From positions 25,941 to 89,940 of the IMG/VR virus record IMGVR_UViG_3300025070_000022: a stretch of DNA of 64,000 nucleotides; one strand, written 5' to 3'. A program made the translations under genes and the position numbers. Shown piece after piece: positions 26,190 through 35,169 of the stretch (the first letter of the stretch is position 1; every line of letters starts with the position of its first letter). The notes under the pieces are model-generated. The model did no database searches. It saw only the letters and a program-made list of their open reading frames with translations, and had not been told where the DNA came from. The stretch comes from a virus.

Positions 26190-27343
26190 TGGTCTATCTC
26201 CTCGAATCTAAAGTAAAGTACTGTGTCTGCAAATCTAGGGGTTAAATTATTGACATTGAATTTATTTCTAGCCCCCCTACTCATAGCAAATTCGTGAAAC
26301 TCTCCCATAAATTGCTTGTTAGTGGTCGCACTATTTGTACCAGTAGCCCCGCTACCATTAGCACCCAAAAATAAATCTTCTTTATCCATAGCAAATGTCC
26401 CACTCCCCGAATGGGTAGCACTTGCCACTTCACTATTATTAAAATAAATTGCCATTACTTTGCTATCCGAATCATAAGTAGCGGCTATGTGAAATAGCCC
26501 ATCAACATAAGATGGATTCATTGGTGCTTTGATATAGAGGTCTGTTGAATTTAGTGCAGTAGATTGAGAAGTATCCAAAGTCACTGCAAAAGAATCTCCG
26601 GAAGAAGACGATGGAGTGGCGGCAACCTTTCCTATGGAAGTAAAACCAAATCCATTCTTTATGAATAGTTCTTGGCCTTCGTGTAGTATATTGTTTGCAG
26701 TGGAAATAAAGGTCAAAGTAGTCCCACTATTCCCACTAGATTTTGTTGTTCTAGCATAGACATGACTGTATTTACCATTGGAGTCAAAAATACCTTTAGC
26801 ATACGAGACTTGTGTGTGACTACCAAGCGGCCAATTAATTCCACTAGAAGGCAAAATTAATGCAGAAGTTTCTAGACTTTGAGTAGTAGTACCCAGTGTA
26901 ACAGAAAATTTAATCTTGTATTCTGCCGGTTGGTTTTCATTATGCAAAGTAGTATTTATCAAAGAAAGTTGCACCTTACTACTATGGAATATTCTCATCT
27001 CATGTGTGTGTTTTGCAGTTTCAGCCAAATAGTAATGAGAAACATAATCTGTTTGAGTCACATCTTTGTCAATTGCTGGCATTACCTTTCCGGAGTCTGT
27101 TGATACATAATTTAAGGCTCCTACACTATGCCTACCGTATCCGTTTAAGTCGTATGGTGTCACAGTAGCCTCGATAGTAAAAGCGTCGTCTAAAGACCAA
27201 GGCCCATACACTACATCATCACTACTACCAATGCTAGAATCTGCTCCTATCGCAATATTATCATAATAGTCTATTTTCACATGACCATTACACATTACAG
27301 GGAAGACTAAACTTCTTTGCTTTCCTGTTAATACTCGATACAT
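26186..27343 (-). CDS. Concanavalin/LamG-like tail protein
   Basis: A 385-residue protein. The C-terminal half reads like a laminin-G/concanavalin lectin fold: VDGLFHIAATYDSDSKVMAIYFNNSEVAS (the 'WHHVAxTYDG...LYVDG' pattern), then DLFLGANG and GEFHEFAMSRGARN. Such domains bind glycans, so a host-surface binding role on the tail tip is likely. GAGGTGA precedes the ATG. Confidence 0.7.
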   Translation of the reverse strand: MYRVLTGKQRSLVFPVMCNGHVKIDYYDNIAIGADSSIGSSDDVVYGPWSLDDAFTIEATVTPYDLNGYGRHSVGALNYVSTDSGKVMPAIDKDVTQTDYVSHYYLAETAKHTHEMRIFHSSKVQLSLINTTLHNENQPAEYKIKFSVTLGTTTQSLETSALILPSSGINWPLGSHTQVSYAKGIFDSNGKYSHVYARTTKSSGNSGTTLTFISTANNILHEGQELFIKNGFGFTSIGKVAATPSSSSGDSFAVTLDTSQSTALNSTDLYIKAPMNPSYVDGLFHIAATYDSDSKVMAIYFNNSEVASATHSGSGTFAMDKEDLFLGANGSGATGTNSATTNKQFMGEFHEFAMSRGARNKFNVNNLTPRFADTVLYFRFEEIDQ

Positions 27344-27352
27344 AATTTCACC

Positions 27353-28024
27353 TCAAGAAAGAGCGTCGGCTAACTTGGTAGCAACCTTTCCACTTGGGAA
27401 TACTTCTGCAATTTCAAACTGCATACTAAAACCCACATCAATAGTTTCCGAGTCTATTGTAGATTCAAAACTTCTAATGAATCCTTTCATTCCCTCGGAA
27501 GTACTAGAAGTAGGAAAGTCACTGACTACTCTACCAACAGTTCCGTAGTTGTCTAACTTACCACCTTCCCCTCTAGAAGCGTAGTTGAATGGAATAGTGG
27601 TAGCAGTTCTAGCGTTGCCGTCTGCCCCTACCTTAGAATCATATAGAAATACTAGTTCGTTGATAGATTGGAATGTTTGTAATCCAGTAGAGTCTACACT
27701 AGAATGAATCATTTGTGCTATTTCAATTGGAGTGTAAATCCTAGGGCCTTCATCTTCTGTAGCCAGCCCATTCCATTTTTTATTGATAGCCTGTTCTGTG
27801 ATGAAACCTTGTAGACTCACGCTTTTAGAAGCCATACCCAAGTCTAGAGCGGCGGTTACTGATTCTCCGGATAACGCTCCCGATAGAGGAACTTCGATAG
27901 AAGGAATTGTCTTGTTAGTACTGATGCTAAGACTAGTGACCTTCAAAGGAATGGTATTGATAGATAAGTCGTCAGTTCGGTATGCCCCGAATTTCAAGAA
28001 TACTACATGGTCTAATGCGCTCAT
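27353..28024 (-). CDS. Putative distal tail protein
   Basis: A 223-residue protein between tape measure and tail-tip genes, the usual place of a distal tail (Dit-like) or tail completion protein. It is beta-rich with a conserved-looking start (DHVVFLKFGAYRTDDLSINTIPLKVTSLSIS). No motif gives a firm family. The context is the main evidence. Confidence 0.5.
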   Translation of the reverse strand: MSALDHVVFLKFGAYRTDDLSINTIPLKVTSLSISTNKTIPSIEVPLSGALSGESVTAALDLGMASKSVSLQGFITEQAINKKWNGLATEDEGPRIYTPIEIAQMIHSSVDSTGLQTFQSINELVFLYDSKVGADGNARTATTIPFNYASRGEGGKLDNYGTVGRVVSDFPTSSTSEGMKGFIRSFESTIDSETIDVGFSMQFEIAEVFPSGKVATKLADALS

Positions 28025-28028
28025 ATTA

Positions 28029-29555
28029 TCATGCTCCTAAACTTCTAGAGGAAGTCGTTCTGTTGATTTCTTTGTTAATCATCTTACCAACCTTCTGTGC
28101 TATAATTCTTAATTCACTGTCGGAAGACCCAACCCTACCGTTAATATTGACGGTGATGTTATTTCCTCCACTGCTAACCATCTTTCTAGATTCTTGATTA
28201 GAATGTACTCGGCTTCCCTTTGGTAGTCTTACTAGTTCCGGTCCTCTTTCTCCAACTAAGGAGAGGCCGCTCTTAGTCACACCGCCGTTAGCGAATGGGT
28301 TTATTGCCAAAATAATAGCCCCTATTGCCGCCACAATAATACCAGCAAGAATGGCTGGTAATGATATTACACCTAAAGCGAGTATAGGAAACAACGCAAT
28401 TAAGGCTCCTATAGCCATGATAGTAAATGCTATTTTATTTAATTGATTCCCAAAAGAGTATTTTATATCATCTATTTCTTGACCCAATATGGTCATTATT
28501 CCAGCCAAGGCAGGAGATAATAAAATAATTAGTAGGCCTACTGCCATTTCTAATAGGCCGTTAAGAGTGGTAACAAAACCACTCAGTAAGTCGGAAAAAC
28601 TACCGTCTTCAAAAATAGCCTCATACATCAAAGTCAAGCCGTCAATAACAGTACCTAATCCTCTCCCTATTGTACGAAGACCTACCATTGATACTGCTAA
28701 AATGTTCTCAGCCCACTTCATTAATCCCTCTCCAGTCACCCCTAAATATTTAGCAAGTTTAACGACGGCATATACGCCGAGAATTACAAGTAATCCTATG
28801 GCTAACGCCTTTCCTATTACAAGTAAGGAAACGGTGAAAAACATACCTGCTTTTTTAGACACCTTATCTAATCTTTTATACATGGAAACTGACTTACTAC
28901 CCAACCACGAAGTATATCGTGACAACTTCTTTTTATTTTTGAGTTCTTTTTTAACAGCAATTGAACTCTTAGAAATAAAAGATAATAATTTAGATTGAGT
29001 AAAAAATTTCTTTAAGGTTAAGTCTGCCGGACCTTTGGGAGAAAGACCTAACAATCTATCCTTTCTAGTTTGAAATGCAGGGCCTTGCATCTTATTAGGG
29101 CCTTTTGCCAGTTCCATTACAGTTTCTATTTGCTCTTTAGATTTCCTAAAAGAACCCCCAACTCCATAGAGAACAGAACCAATAAAACCCTCTTTCTTCC
29201 CCCCTGCTAAGGGCTTGGCAATGAATGTATCAATACCGGATAACATGGTATCCATACGATTTTTAAAGATGAAATATCCGGGGACTCCGTACATTAACTT
29301 GTGGAAAATACCAGCAGGGCCGCTAGTTCTTCTTAAAAAACCCTTTTCCGCACTACCAATAAATCTAGTAAGTATTGTTTCTACTTCTGCAACATCTTTA
29401 GTAGTTTTTTTAGCAGATTCCCCCAAAGTTTCCACTGCTTTGCTTTGTGCTTTCATAGCAGTACTAGATGCTCTTAGAATAGTAAGCATTTCTTTTTGAA
29501 TTTGGACTAAACCATACATATTGTTGTTGATTTTTTCCAAATTTAATTCAGCCAT
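28029..29555 (-). CDS. Tail tape measure protein
   Basis: A 508-residue protein. It has helical N-terminal parts, several hydrophobic segments in the middle (for example TVSLLVIGKALAIGLLVILGVYAVV and LAGIIVAAIGAIILAI) and a C-terminus ANGGVTKSGLSLVGERGPELVRLPKGSRVHS, a hallmark of tape measure proteins. It follows the tail chaperone pair as in lambda-like tails. At about 1.5 angstrom per residue this would suggest a rather short tail tube of roughly 75 nm; this is inference. Confidence 0.9.
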   Translation of the reverse strand: MAELNLEKINNNMYGLVQIQKEMLTILRASSTAMKAQSKAVETLGESAKKTTKDVAEVETILTRFIGSAEKGFLRRTSGPAGIFHKLMYGVPGYFIFKNRMDTMLSGIDTFIAKPLAGGKKEGFIGSVLYGVGGSFRKSKEQIETVMELAKGPNKMQGPAFQTRKDRLLGLSPKGPADLTLKKFFTQSKLLSFISKSSIAVKKELKNKKKLSRYTSWLGSKSVSMYKRLDKVSKKAGMFFTVSLLVIGKALAIGLLVILGVYAVVKLAKYLGVTGEGLMKWAENILAVSMVGLRTIGRGLGTVIDGLTLMYEAIFEDGSFSDLLSGFVTTLNGLLEMAVGLLIILLSPALAGIMTILGQEIDDIKYSFGNQLNKIAFTIMAIGALIALFPILALGVISLPAILAGIIVAAIGAIILAINPFANGGVTKSGLSLVGERGPELVRLPKGSRVHSNQESRKMVSSGGNNITVNINGRVGSSDSELRIIAQKVGKMINKEINRTTSSRSLGA

Positions 29556-29559
29556 GTTA

Positions 29560-29766
29560 TCACTTCACCTTATTCATTTCCTTGTTCATGGCTTCGGCTT
29601 TAAGTTCTTCTACATTTCTGTGTATATACAAAAAGTCCATCACCATACTTGCTGGCATTTGCATCACTTCTAAGGGGCTTATTGATAATGCGCTGGACAA
29701 TGTATAGGTGATTAAGAGAGATGCCATAGCAGGGTCTTTACTCCTACCATTAAGGGCATCTCTCAC
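29560..29766 (-). CDS. Tail assembly chaperone, frameshift-dependent C-terminal part (gpT-like)
   Basis: A 68-codon frame overlapping the end of the upstream chaperone and directly preceding the tape measure gene. It could start at GTG 29766, but no good ribosome-binding site is seen. It is instead in the -1 frame of the upstream gene, right after an A AAA AAC heptamer. Slippage would append RR plus these residues to give a protein of about 189 residues, as in lambda gpGT. The helical content (TYTLSSALSISPLEVMQMPASMVMDFLYI) is consistent with such extensions. Confidence 0.7.
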   Translation of the reverse strand: MRDALNGRSKDPAMASLLITYTLSSALSISPLEVMQMPASMVMDFLYIHRNVEELKAEAMNKEMNKVK

Positions 29767-30128
29767 TCTTCGTTTTTTGCTGAATCCTCTGCTAGTGCTT
29801 CCATTGGATTAGGTAGCACTTCTTTCAGTTGTGAGCCAATATATGGCGTGAGTCTAATTAGTTCTAGAGTAGATAGAGTTGGTTCTGTGCGAACAACAAA
29901 CTTCTCTACTAGGTAGCGATACATTCCATTTAGGTCAATATCAAAACTTTGTGTCTTGGCATCAATGTTCATTAGAGAAGTCATAGCCTGTTCTACTTCT
30001 AGCCATGTAGGTTCTCTAATCCAAACCTTAAGGTATTCGTCGCTTTCCGGTGACACTCTTAATTCGTGACACTTCTCTTCTTGTAGTGCAAATAATACAC
30101 TCTTATTTTTTACGGTATTTTTCTCCAT
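29763..30128 (-). CDS. Tail assembly chaperone (gpG-like)
   Basis: A 121-residue protein. ATG 30128 follows AAGGTGGAG; an upstream TTG-type start at 30155 is less likely. It contains EYLKVWIREPTWLEVEQAMTSLM, the pattern of tail-tube-subunit-like chaperones (a 'wvReP' start and a helix), and lies between major tail protein and tape measure. The 3' end carries the slippery site described below. It would coat the tape measure during tail assembly. Confidence 0.75.
   Translation of the reverse strand: MEKNTVKNKSVLFALQEEKCHELRVSPESDEYLKVWIREPTWLEVEQAMTSLMNIDAKTQSFDIDLNGMYRYLVEKFVVRTEPTLSTLELIRLTPYIGSQLKEVLPNPMEALAEDSAKNEE
29772..29778 (-). other. Probable -1 ribosomal frameshift site (A AAA AAC)
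   Basis: On the - strand, codons GCA AAA AAC end the chaperone gene shortly before its TGA. The heptamer A AAA AAC is a canonical X XXY YYZ slippery sequence in the correct phase. A -1 shift reads AAA AAA CGA AGA GTG, entering exactly the 68-codon downstream frame. Position between the major tail protein and tape measure genes is where tailed phages conserve this device. Confidence 0.75.
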
Positions 30129-30144
30129 AGTTTTCTCCACCTTC

Positions 30145-30173
30145 AAAACCAACAAACAAACAAACGGTGTTGG
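30145..30173 (-). terminator. Weak hairpin after the major tail protein gene
   Basis: In the short gap between the major tail protein and the chaperone, CCAACA pairs with TGTTGG around a repetitive GTTTGTTTG loop, followed by TTTT on the - strand. A partial terminator here would lower expression of downstream tail genes compared with the tail tube. The stem is only six pairs. Confidence 0.3.
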
Positions 30174-30183
30174 TGGAATATAA

Positions 30184-32424
30184 TCATCCTTGTAAAATCC
30201 AATGTGTTATGACCTCACAAGTATGCAAACTTCTTGCTTGGATAGTGCCTTCAATAGTCACTGCTCCTTTGTCTTCCGGCATAGGCCAAGAGTTAGAAGT
30301 TAGGAAATAGTTGCTAAACTTGAGAGTAATCTTTTCTCCGTTGCCCTTTGTGAAAACTAACTCAACTTGGCTATCTGTAGTTTCGGAAGTATTGACTAGT
30401 TCATTATACATTGCATCATCAGTGACCATAGCACTGAAAGTCATTTCGTAAGTTCTTTGTGCTGGAATAGCATCCTTAACTCCTCGACTTCCAATTCCAA
30501 TGAATCGCTTATCAGTAAGTGTATTATTCATGGCTAGGCTGAAACTAGTAATCTTCAAGAACGATTGTCCGAACATCTTAATTTGTCCATCGGAAAAGAA
30601 GAAAGGTTCTCGGAAAGAATCAGTAGAATCATAGTTGATGAATGAAGTTTCATCAGTGACTCCCCTTCTAGCCTCATAAGATTCAGTCTTTTCTAAGTTG
30701 TGAATTGAACGAACCATGCAGTTCATACTCATCTTGAGTTCTTCGTTTTCGTTAGCAGTGAGGTTGAGAGTATTGACTCGGTTTCCTCTAGCAATTCTAA
30801 CAAAGTTTTCTGTTTCATCAGCGTCACCTGTTTCAGTTCTGTAGGTATTGCTAGATGAGAGTTTAGAAAAGGATTGTTCTAAAGAGAACGATGGTAGATT
30901 ATCTCCATCCTCTTCTGTCATTGTGTAAGTGATTGGATTAGTGATAGAAGTGGCCGTTCCTGTAGGAGCAGTCAATTCATCTAAGTCAGTATGTTGGTCG
31001 TCTAAAGCAGAAACAGGAGGAGTGAGGATAGTACCAATAGAGCGATAGAATAGTGGAGCCTGTCTATGGTTTCCTGTTGAACTTCTGTCGGGGTTTAGAT
31101 AAAACTTGTCAGCAACATCAGCCGCTATATCGCTAGCGGCATTATCAGTAGCATCCAAAGTAGCACTAACAGTAGCCTTACCAAAGAAATAGTAAAGCCA
31201 AGCACCGTGATTTGCCATGACTCCTAAATCAGTAGCCCCTGCGGTTTCGATTCCTTTGTATTGGTATGTGTAGTTTCTAGAACCACCAACCATAAGATTG
31301 ACTTGTTTATTTTCTATTTCATTTTCGGGGAAAGTTAGTGAATCAACAACACCTAACCAATTGTCTGCCGCTAGACGCTTGACCGACGAAGTTGCTGGAG
31401 CAGGTAATGGTGCGCCATATCTCTTTAGTACGAAAAAGTCAGCAGAGGCACTAACTGTAGTAGTAATTGCTGGAGAAAATGTAAAACTGGTAGAAGTGTT
31501 CGAGATTATTCTATGGATTGAAGTAGGAGAAGTCACAACATCTCCAGCCCCAGTAGTAGTAAAGGCAATAACTGGATTAGTACCAGCAACAGACAAAGTA
31601 AGACTATCTGCTCCCGAAACGCTAGAACCAGCATTAATAATAGTAGCATCTCCTAGTGAAACTACTCCACCGTCAACATCACTCCCAATACTTACAAAGT
31701 CCCCGCTATTATCTCCGCCGGTGGCCACTGCCATAGTACCACTGCCAACATATCCACCTGTATTATTAGTGATGGTTAATACAGCACCGCTTCTAGTAAT
31801 AGTAAGCCCACCCGCACCATTTAGTGCTGTTTGAACTGCTACAGCACATTGGATAGCAGTAGCAGAATTAGCAATACTTACTTCTACAAATTCATCAAAA
31901 CCAGCATCACTAGCAACAGAGTCTCCCGCCGCATCAAATAAAATACCAAACGGTGAATCACCCGCCGCACTTGCTCTTTGGATTGTAATAACTCCCGCAC
32001 CATAATTTTGTCCGTCACCATCTGCGGCGGCAAAGGTAAGTTCTGTAGAATGAGCAGAAGGAGATAGGTGAACTTCTGCTCCAGTAGAAGACATGCTTCC
32101 AAGGCCAGTGATTGCGGCATTTTCTATAATTGCTTGAGCCGCAGTGACTTGAGTTCCAGCAGTTGTGACAGTGGCACTTCCTAATGTACCACTAGCAGAA
32201 GAAGAGGCTGGATTAGCAGTACGGCCTCCAGCGTAGTACTCTAAAGTACAACCTTGGTAGAGATTATTCACGAAAAGGAATTTACCTGTGTCAACATTTT
32301 CCGTATTTAGAGTGACCGTAGTTCCACTATCAGTCACATTTCCATTGCTTCTAAATGTAAAATCAACTTCGGGGACAAATGTCACCGATGCACCGCTTCC
32401 TAAAAATATATTATTGTTCGTCAT
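30184..32424 (-). CDS. Major tail protein (tail tube) with surface insertions
   Basis: A 746-residue protein directly upstream of the tail chaperones. The C-terminal part (EELKMSMNCMVRSI; ITSFSLAMNNTLTDKRFIGIGSRGVKDAIPAQRTYEMTFSAMV; GEKITLKFSNYFLTS) has the paired-sheet signature of tube proteins. Residues about 70-330 are Ala/Gly/Ser/Thr rich and look like inserted Ig-like or decoration domains, which explains the large size compared with typical 200-400-residue tube proteins. Confidence 0.75.
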   Translation of the reverse strand: MTNNNIFLGSGASVTFVPEVDFTFRSNGNVTDSGTTVTLNTENVDTGKFLFVNNLYQGCTLEYYAGGRTANPASSSASGTLGSATVTTAGTQVTAAQAIIENAAITGLGSMSSTGAEVHLSPSAHSTELTFAAADGDGQNYGAGVITIQRASAAGDSPFGILFDAAGDSVASDAGFDEFVEVSIANSATAIQCAVAVQTALNGAGGLTITRSGAVLTITNNTGGYVGSGTMAVATGGDNSGDFVSIGSDVDGGVVSLGDATIINAGSSVSGADSLTLSVAGTNPVIAFTTTGAGDVVTSPTSIHRIISNTSTSFTFSPAITTTVSASADFFVLKRYGAPLPAPATSSVKRLAADNWLGVVDSLTFPENEIENKQVNLMVGGSRNYTYQYKGIETAGATDLGVMANHGAWLYYFFGKATVSATLDATDNAASDIAADVADKFYLNPDRSSTGNHRQAPLFYRSIGTILTPPVSALDDQHTDLDELTAPTGTATSITNPITYTMTEEDGDNLPSFSLEQSFSKLSSSNTYRTETGDADETENFVRIARGNRVNTLNLTANENEELKMSMNCMVRSIHNLEKTESYEARRGVTDETSFINYDSTDSFREPFFFSDGQIKMFGQSFLKITSFSLAMNNTLTDKRFIGIGSRGVKDAIPAQRTYEMTFSAMVTDDAMYNELVNTSETTDSQVELVFTKGNGEKITLKFSNYFLTSNSWPMPEDKGAVTIEGTIQARSLHTCEVITHWILQG

Positions 32425-32451
32425 AAAATCCCTCTCCCTTTTACAAACTTA

Positions 32452-33171
32452 CTAGGGGATTGTCTGTGCGTATCTCTTTGCCGTTAATGTCACTTTATAT
32501 CCAAAGAGTCGTTTCTTTCTGTCATTTGCTTCGCTTCGATTTCCAACTTCCAATAAACTAAAGCATGAACCATCGCTTGCAGTATAACCCCGTCGTTTGC
32601 TCTCAAGTGCATGACGAAGTATCAAGTATAAAGACCTTAACCTATCTCTTCCGTAATTAGAATCTCTTGAATTAAACTTAATCGACTGCCCAGTTCTTGC
32701 TTTAGTTGGTGTAGCCGATAGAACAAGAGTAGTGCTATTCGTGATACTGGATACTGTTGTGCCATCTGGGATTCCTGTACCTGTGACCTCCATGCCTACA
32801 GCAATACCCGTAGTTGAAGTAAGGGTCATGTTGGTACTGCTGGTTGTATATGCCCCTCCCGAACTTGTGAACGAAGTACCAACGGCTCTCTCGTCGTGAA
32901 TACAACGAAGGTGTAAAGTGAAAGTATAGGTTTCATTGCGAACATCATAAAGAACCGTAGGATATTCTATGGTGTTACCATCTTCAAAAACTATGATAAC
33001 ATCTTTGCTAGAAAGGTCATATCTAGCACCCTGTCCTTTTTCTAAAGTTCTAACATCAATTAGGTTTGGCTTAGGTAATGCTACTGGAATAGTACCTGCT
33101 TGATTCAAAGCAGTAGCAGAAGCAGACCAATTATTATCCAGCAAATCTAGAATTAGAGTGACCTCATCCAT
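32452..33171 (-). CDS. Tail completion/terminator-like protein with inserted beta module
   Basis: A 239-residue protein upstream of the tail tube gene. N-terminal helix and strands (VTLILDLLDNNW..., EYPTVLYDVRNETYTFTLHLRCI) and a C-terminal helical part with LRSLYLILRHALESKRRG resemble tail terminator proteins. Between them lies an inserted strand-rich module (MTLTSTTGIAVGMEVTGTGI, then PDGTTVSSI) also present in the head-tail connector at 33865. Function by context. Confidence 0.55.
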   Translation of the reverse strand: MDEVTLILDLLDNNWSASATALNQAGTIPVALPKPNLIDVRTLEKGQGARYDLSSKDVIIVFEDGNTIEYPTVLYDVRNETYTFTLHLRCIHDERAVGTSFTSSGGAYTTSSTNMTLTSTTGIAVGMEVTGTGIPDGTTVSSITNSTTLVLSATPTKARTGQSIKFNSRDSNYGRDRLRSLYLILRHALESKRRGYTASDGSCFSLLEVGNRSEANDRKKRLFGYKVTLTAKRYAQTIP

Positions 33172-33355
33172 AGACCATTCCCTCCATTATTGATTGAGAG
33201 ATAGCCCTTTCTAAATCCTCTTCGATGAACCTAGCCAATTCTTCATCCGAGAAAGAAATGTCGATTCCTAGAATAGTAGAAACCCTTTCCATTTCTAATT
33301 GACGCTCTTTGTGTTTATCTATCAAAGAGTTTAGGGTTTCAGTAATCTTCAACAT
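33164..33355 (-). CDS. Small helical protein in the connector cluster
   Basis: A 63-residue protein. ATG 33355 lies just after the preceding stop, with GGAAGG upstream; a TTG at 33373 is in frame but less likely. It is highly charged and helical (ETLNSLIDKHKERQLEMERVS; DEELARFIEEDLERAISQSIME). Overlaps the next gene by 8 bases. Function unknown. Confidence 0.5.
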   Translation of the reverse strand: MLKITETLNSLIDKHKERQLEMERVSTILGIDISFSDEELARFIEEDLERAISQSIMEGMVYG

Positions 33356-33356
33356 A

Positions 33357-33863
33357 TCAATCCCTTCCGTCAAATCTACTTTCTATTTTTTTATGAATGT
33401 TTTTAATTAAAGACTCAATGAATGAATTAGAGGTTTTTGAAAACACACTAATTGTACCGTTTTCTTTATTGTGAGAACCTGCATTGTATTCATAGACAGG
33501 ATAAACGCCTTGGTCTTCTGCTTTTAATCTGTATTCTTCGCCAAAATTATCAGCAATTTCATTTATTTCGTCTTCAAACCCTCTGTACCACAAATCATAC
33601 CAATCTACATCTAATGTTATTTGTATTTCTTCAAATGGTTTTGATATAAAGTCGTCATTATGACGGCCAACATTTGGGTTAAAACTCAATATGTAATTAG
33701 GAAAATAAATCATTCCATTGCTGAACTCAAAACCTTCAAGTCCTTCCTTTCTTTCTATTGTATCAACAAGTTCCCGATACAAACCATTCATAAATTCTAC
33801 TTTAGTGTGATAAGGAATGTGGGTTTTACCACCACTGTTATTTTTTAATATTTTTTTCCACAT
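33357..33863 (-). CDS. Tagged head/tail-joining protein (MWKKILK N-terminus)
   Basis: A 168-residue protein starting MWKKILKNNSGG, one of 17 late proteins with a W-x-x-I-L-K start. The body has IQITLDVDWYDLWYRGFEDEINEIADNFG and a C-terminal helix (SFIESLIKNIHKKIESRF). Between connector and tail terminator genes, it may be a head-closure or neck protein. The tag could direct it to the head. Confidence 0.55.
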   Translation of the reverse strand: MWKKILKNNSGGKTHIPYHTKVEFMNGLYRELVDTIERKEGLEGFEFSNGMIYFPNYILSFNPNVGRHNDDFISKPFEEIQITLDVDWYDLWYRGFEDEINEIADNFGEEYRLKAEDQGVYPVYEYNAGSHNKENGTISVFSKTSNSFIESLIKNIHKKIESRFDGRD

Positions 33864-33864
33864 A

Positions 33865-35169
33865 TCAATCCAACATATACACTAAGTCTTTCTTACCATC
33901 AATAAGAGCCATCCCTTCTGTACGAAGTAAATCGTACTTCTCCTTCGCTGATATGTTTGCTCCAGTTTCAGCAATCATTATTGTTTGGTCGTCATGTCGT
34001 AGAATTTCTGCCGCAACTAATTTAGTAGTGGCTTCGTGAACTGTAGAAGGTACTCTTCCATCACCAGCAACATAAGAAACAATGATTGAGTTCTTGTTAT
34101 GATAAGGATACTTCTTCAAAAAGAAAATTCTTCCATCGTCGCTCATCATCCAAAAGTCTCCTAAACGCTTCATATCTTCTTTGTCAGTAAAAGGTACAAT
34201 AGAACAGACTGTGGGGATTTCATTGGTAGTGGTAAAGGTTAGTGTACTTGAGGCAGAACCAGTAGCGGCTTTGGAAAGAGTGACGGTAGTTCCACTATCA
34301 ATAGAAGAAATAGTAGTAGAGGCAGGGATATTAGTTCCTGTGACTTCCATATCTACTGCTAATTTACTAGAATCGGCTACAGTCAAACTAGTGCTGGAGT
34401 TACTAGTAGTACAAGACTGTTGAATAGTAGCCTTTAGTGTGCAACCTGCTCCATCATCTCCCGATAATAAAGATGAAATTAAGACCTTAGTACCATCTTG
34501 GTCGTCTTTTTGTGAAAAGAAGAAATCCGAAATATTTAGATTACTAGTTTCTAATTCTTTTGAAGCAGTTGCTCCTGTAAATTGAGAGGTATTCGAGGGA
34601 AATTTCTCATTAATCAAATCAACAATTTCATTGTTAGTGGTCTTTATTCCGAAGGTAGTACAAAACTCATCGTTTGCTAGTGCGGAAACATCATTTTCTG
34701 CTAGTAATTCAAAAGAAACTCCACCGTTAGGTAGTTGGAAAATAATAGAGTGTATATCTCTAAAGTTGTCTAAGAGGGTAATGGACCCTTGAGCCGAGGC
34801 TAATTCTCGATAGTCATTACCTTCCCAAACTCTAAGGCTTACAATCTTTCTAATCTTCATCTGTTGTAGTTGTATAAAACCCACATATCCACCATAATAA
34901 GAAGCAATAGGACTCCTAGTAAATTCAAAATCTTTAAACTCATTCTTCCAAATAATGGGTCTAAAAGAACGGTTAATTTTTTCATCTACCATCCCTTCTA
35001 TTCTTTTAATAATGGAGCCGACTTGTGCGGCAGAAGGATTAGTACCGGAGGTGAAAGGAGTGACTTGTAGTAGGTCAGAAACTGCGGCTATATCTGTGTA
35101 GAAACCTTGTCCTGTAGCATAGTTTGGGTTAATTGAAGTATAGTCACTGGGGGAGGATGCTACTGGCAT
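33865..35169 (-). CDS. Head-tail connector/adaptor with inserted beta module
   Basis: A 434-residue protein. The N-terminus (FYTDIAAVSDLLQVTPFTSG, IIKRIEGMVDEKINRSFRPIIW) resembles gp6-like head-tail adaptors that bind beneath the portal, and the C-terminal helices (STVHEATTKLVAAEILRHDDQTIM) match too. An insert near the middle (LAVDMEVTGTNIPASTTISS followed by a strand-rich run) matches the module in the tail terminator-like protein. Long for an adaptor (usually 100-200), mostly because of insertions. Confidence 0.6.
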   Translation of the reverse strand: MPVASSPSDYTSINPNYATGQGFYTDIAAVSDLLQVTPFTSGTNPSAAQVGSIIKRIEGMVDEKINRSFRPIIWKNEFKDFEFTRSPIASYYGGYVGFIQLQQMKIRKIVSLRVWEGNDYRELASAQGSITLLDNFRDIHSIIFQLPNGGVSFELLAENDVSALANDEFCTTFGIKTTNNEIVDLINEKFPSNTSQFTGATASKELETSNLNISDFFFSQKDDQDGTKVLISSLLSGDDGAGCTLKATIQQSCTTSNSSTSLTVADSSKLAVDMEVTGTNIPASTTISSIDSGTTVTLSKAATGSASSTLTFTTTNEIPTVCSIVPFTDKEDMKRLGDFWMMSDDGRIFFLKKYPYHNKNSIIVSYVAGDGRVPSTVHEATTKLVAAEILRHDDQTIMIAETGANISAKEKYDLLRTEGMALIDGKKDLVYMLD

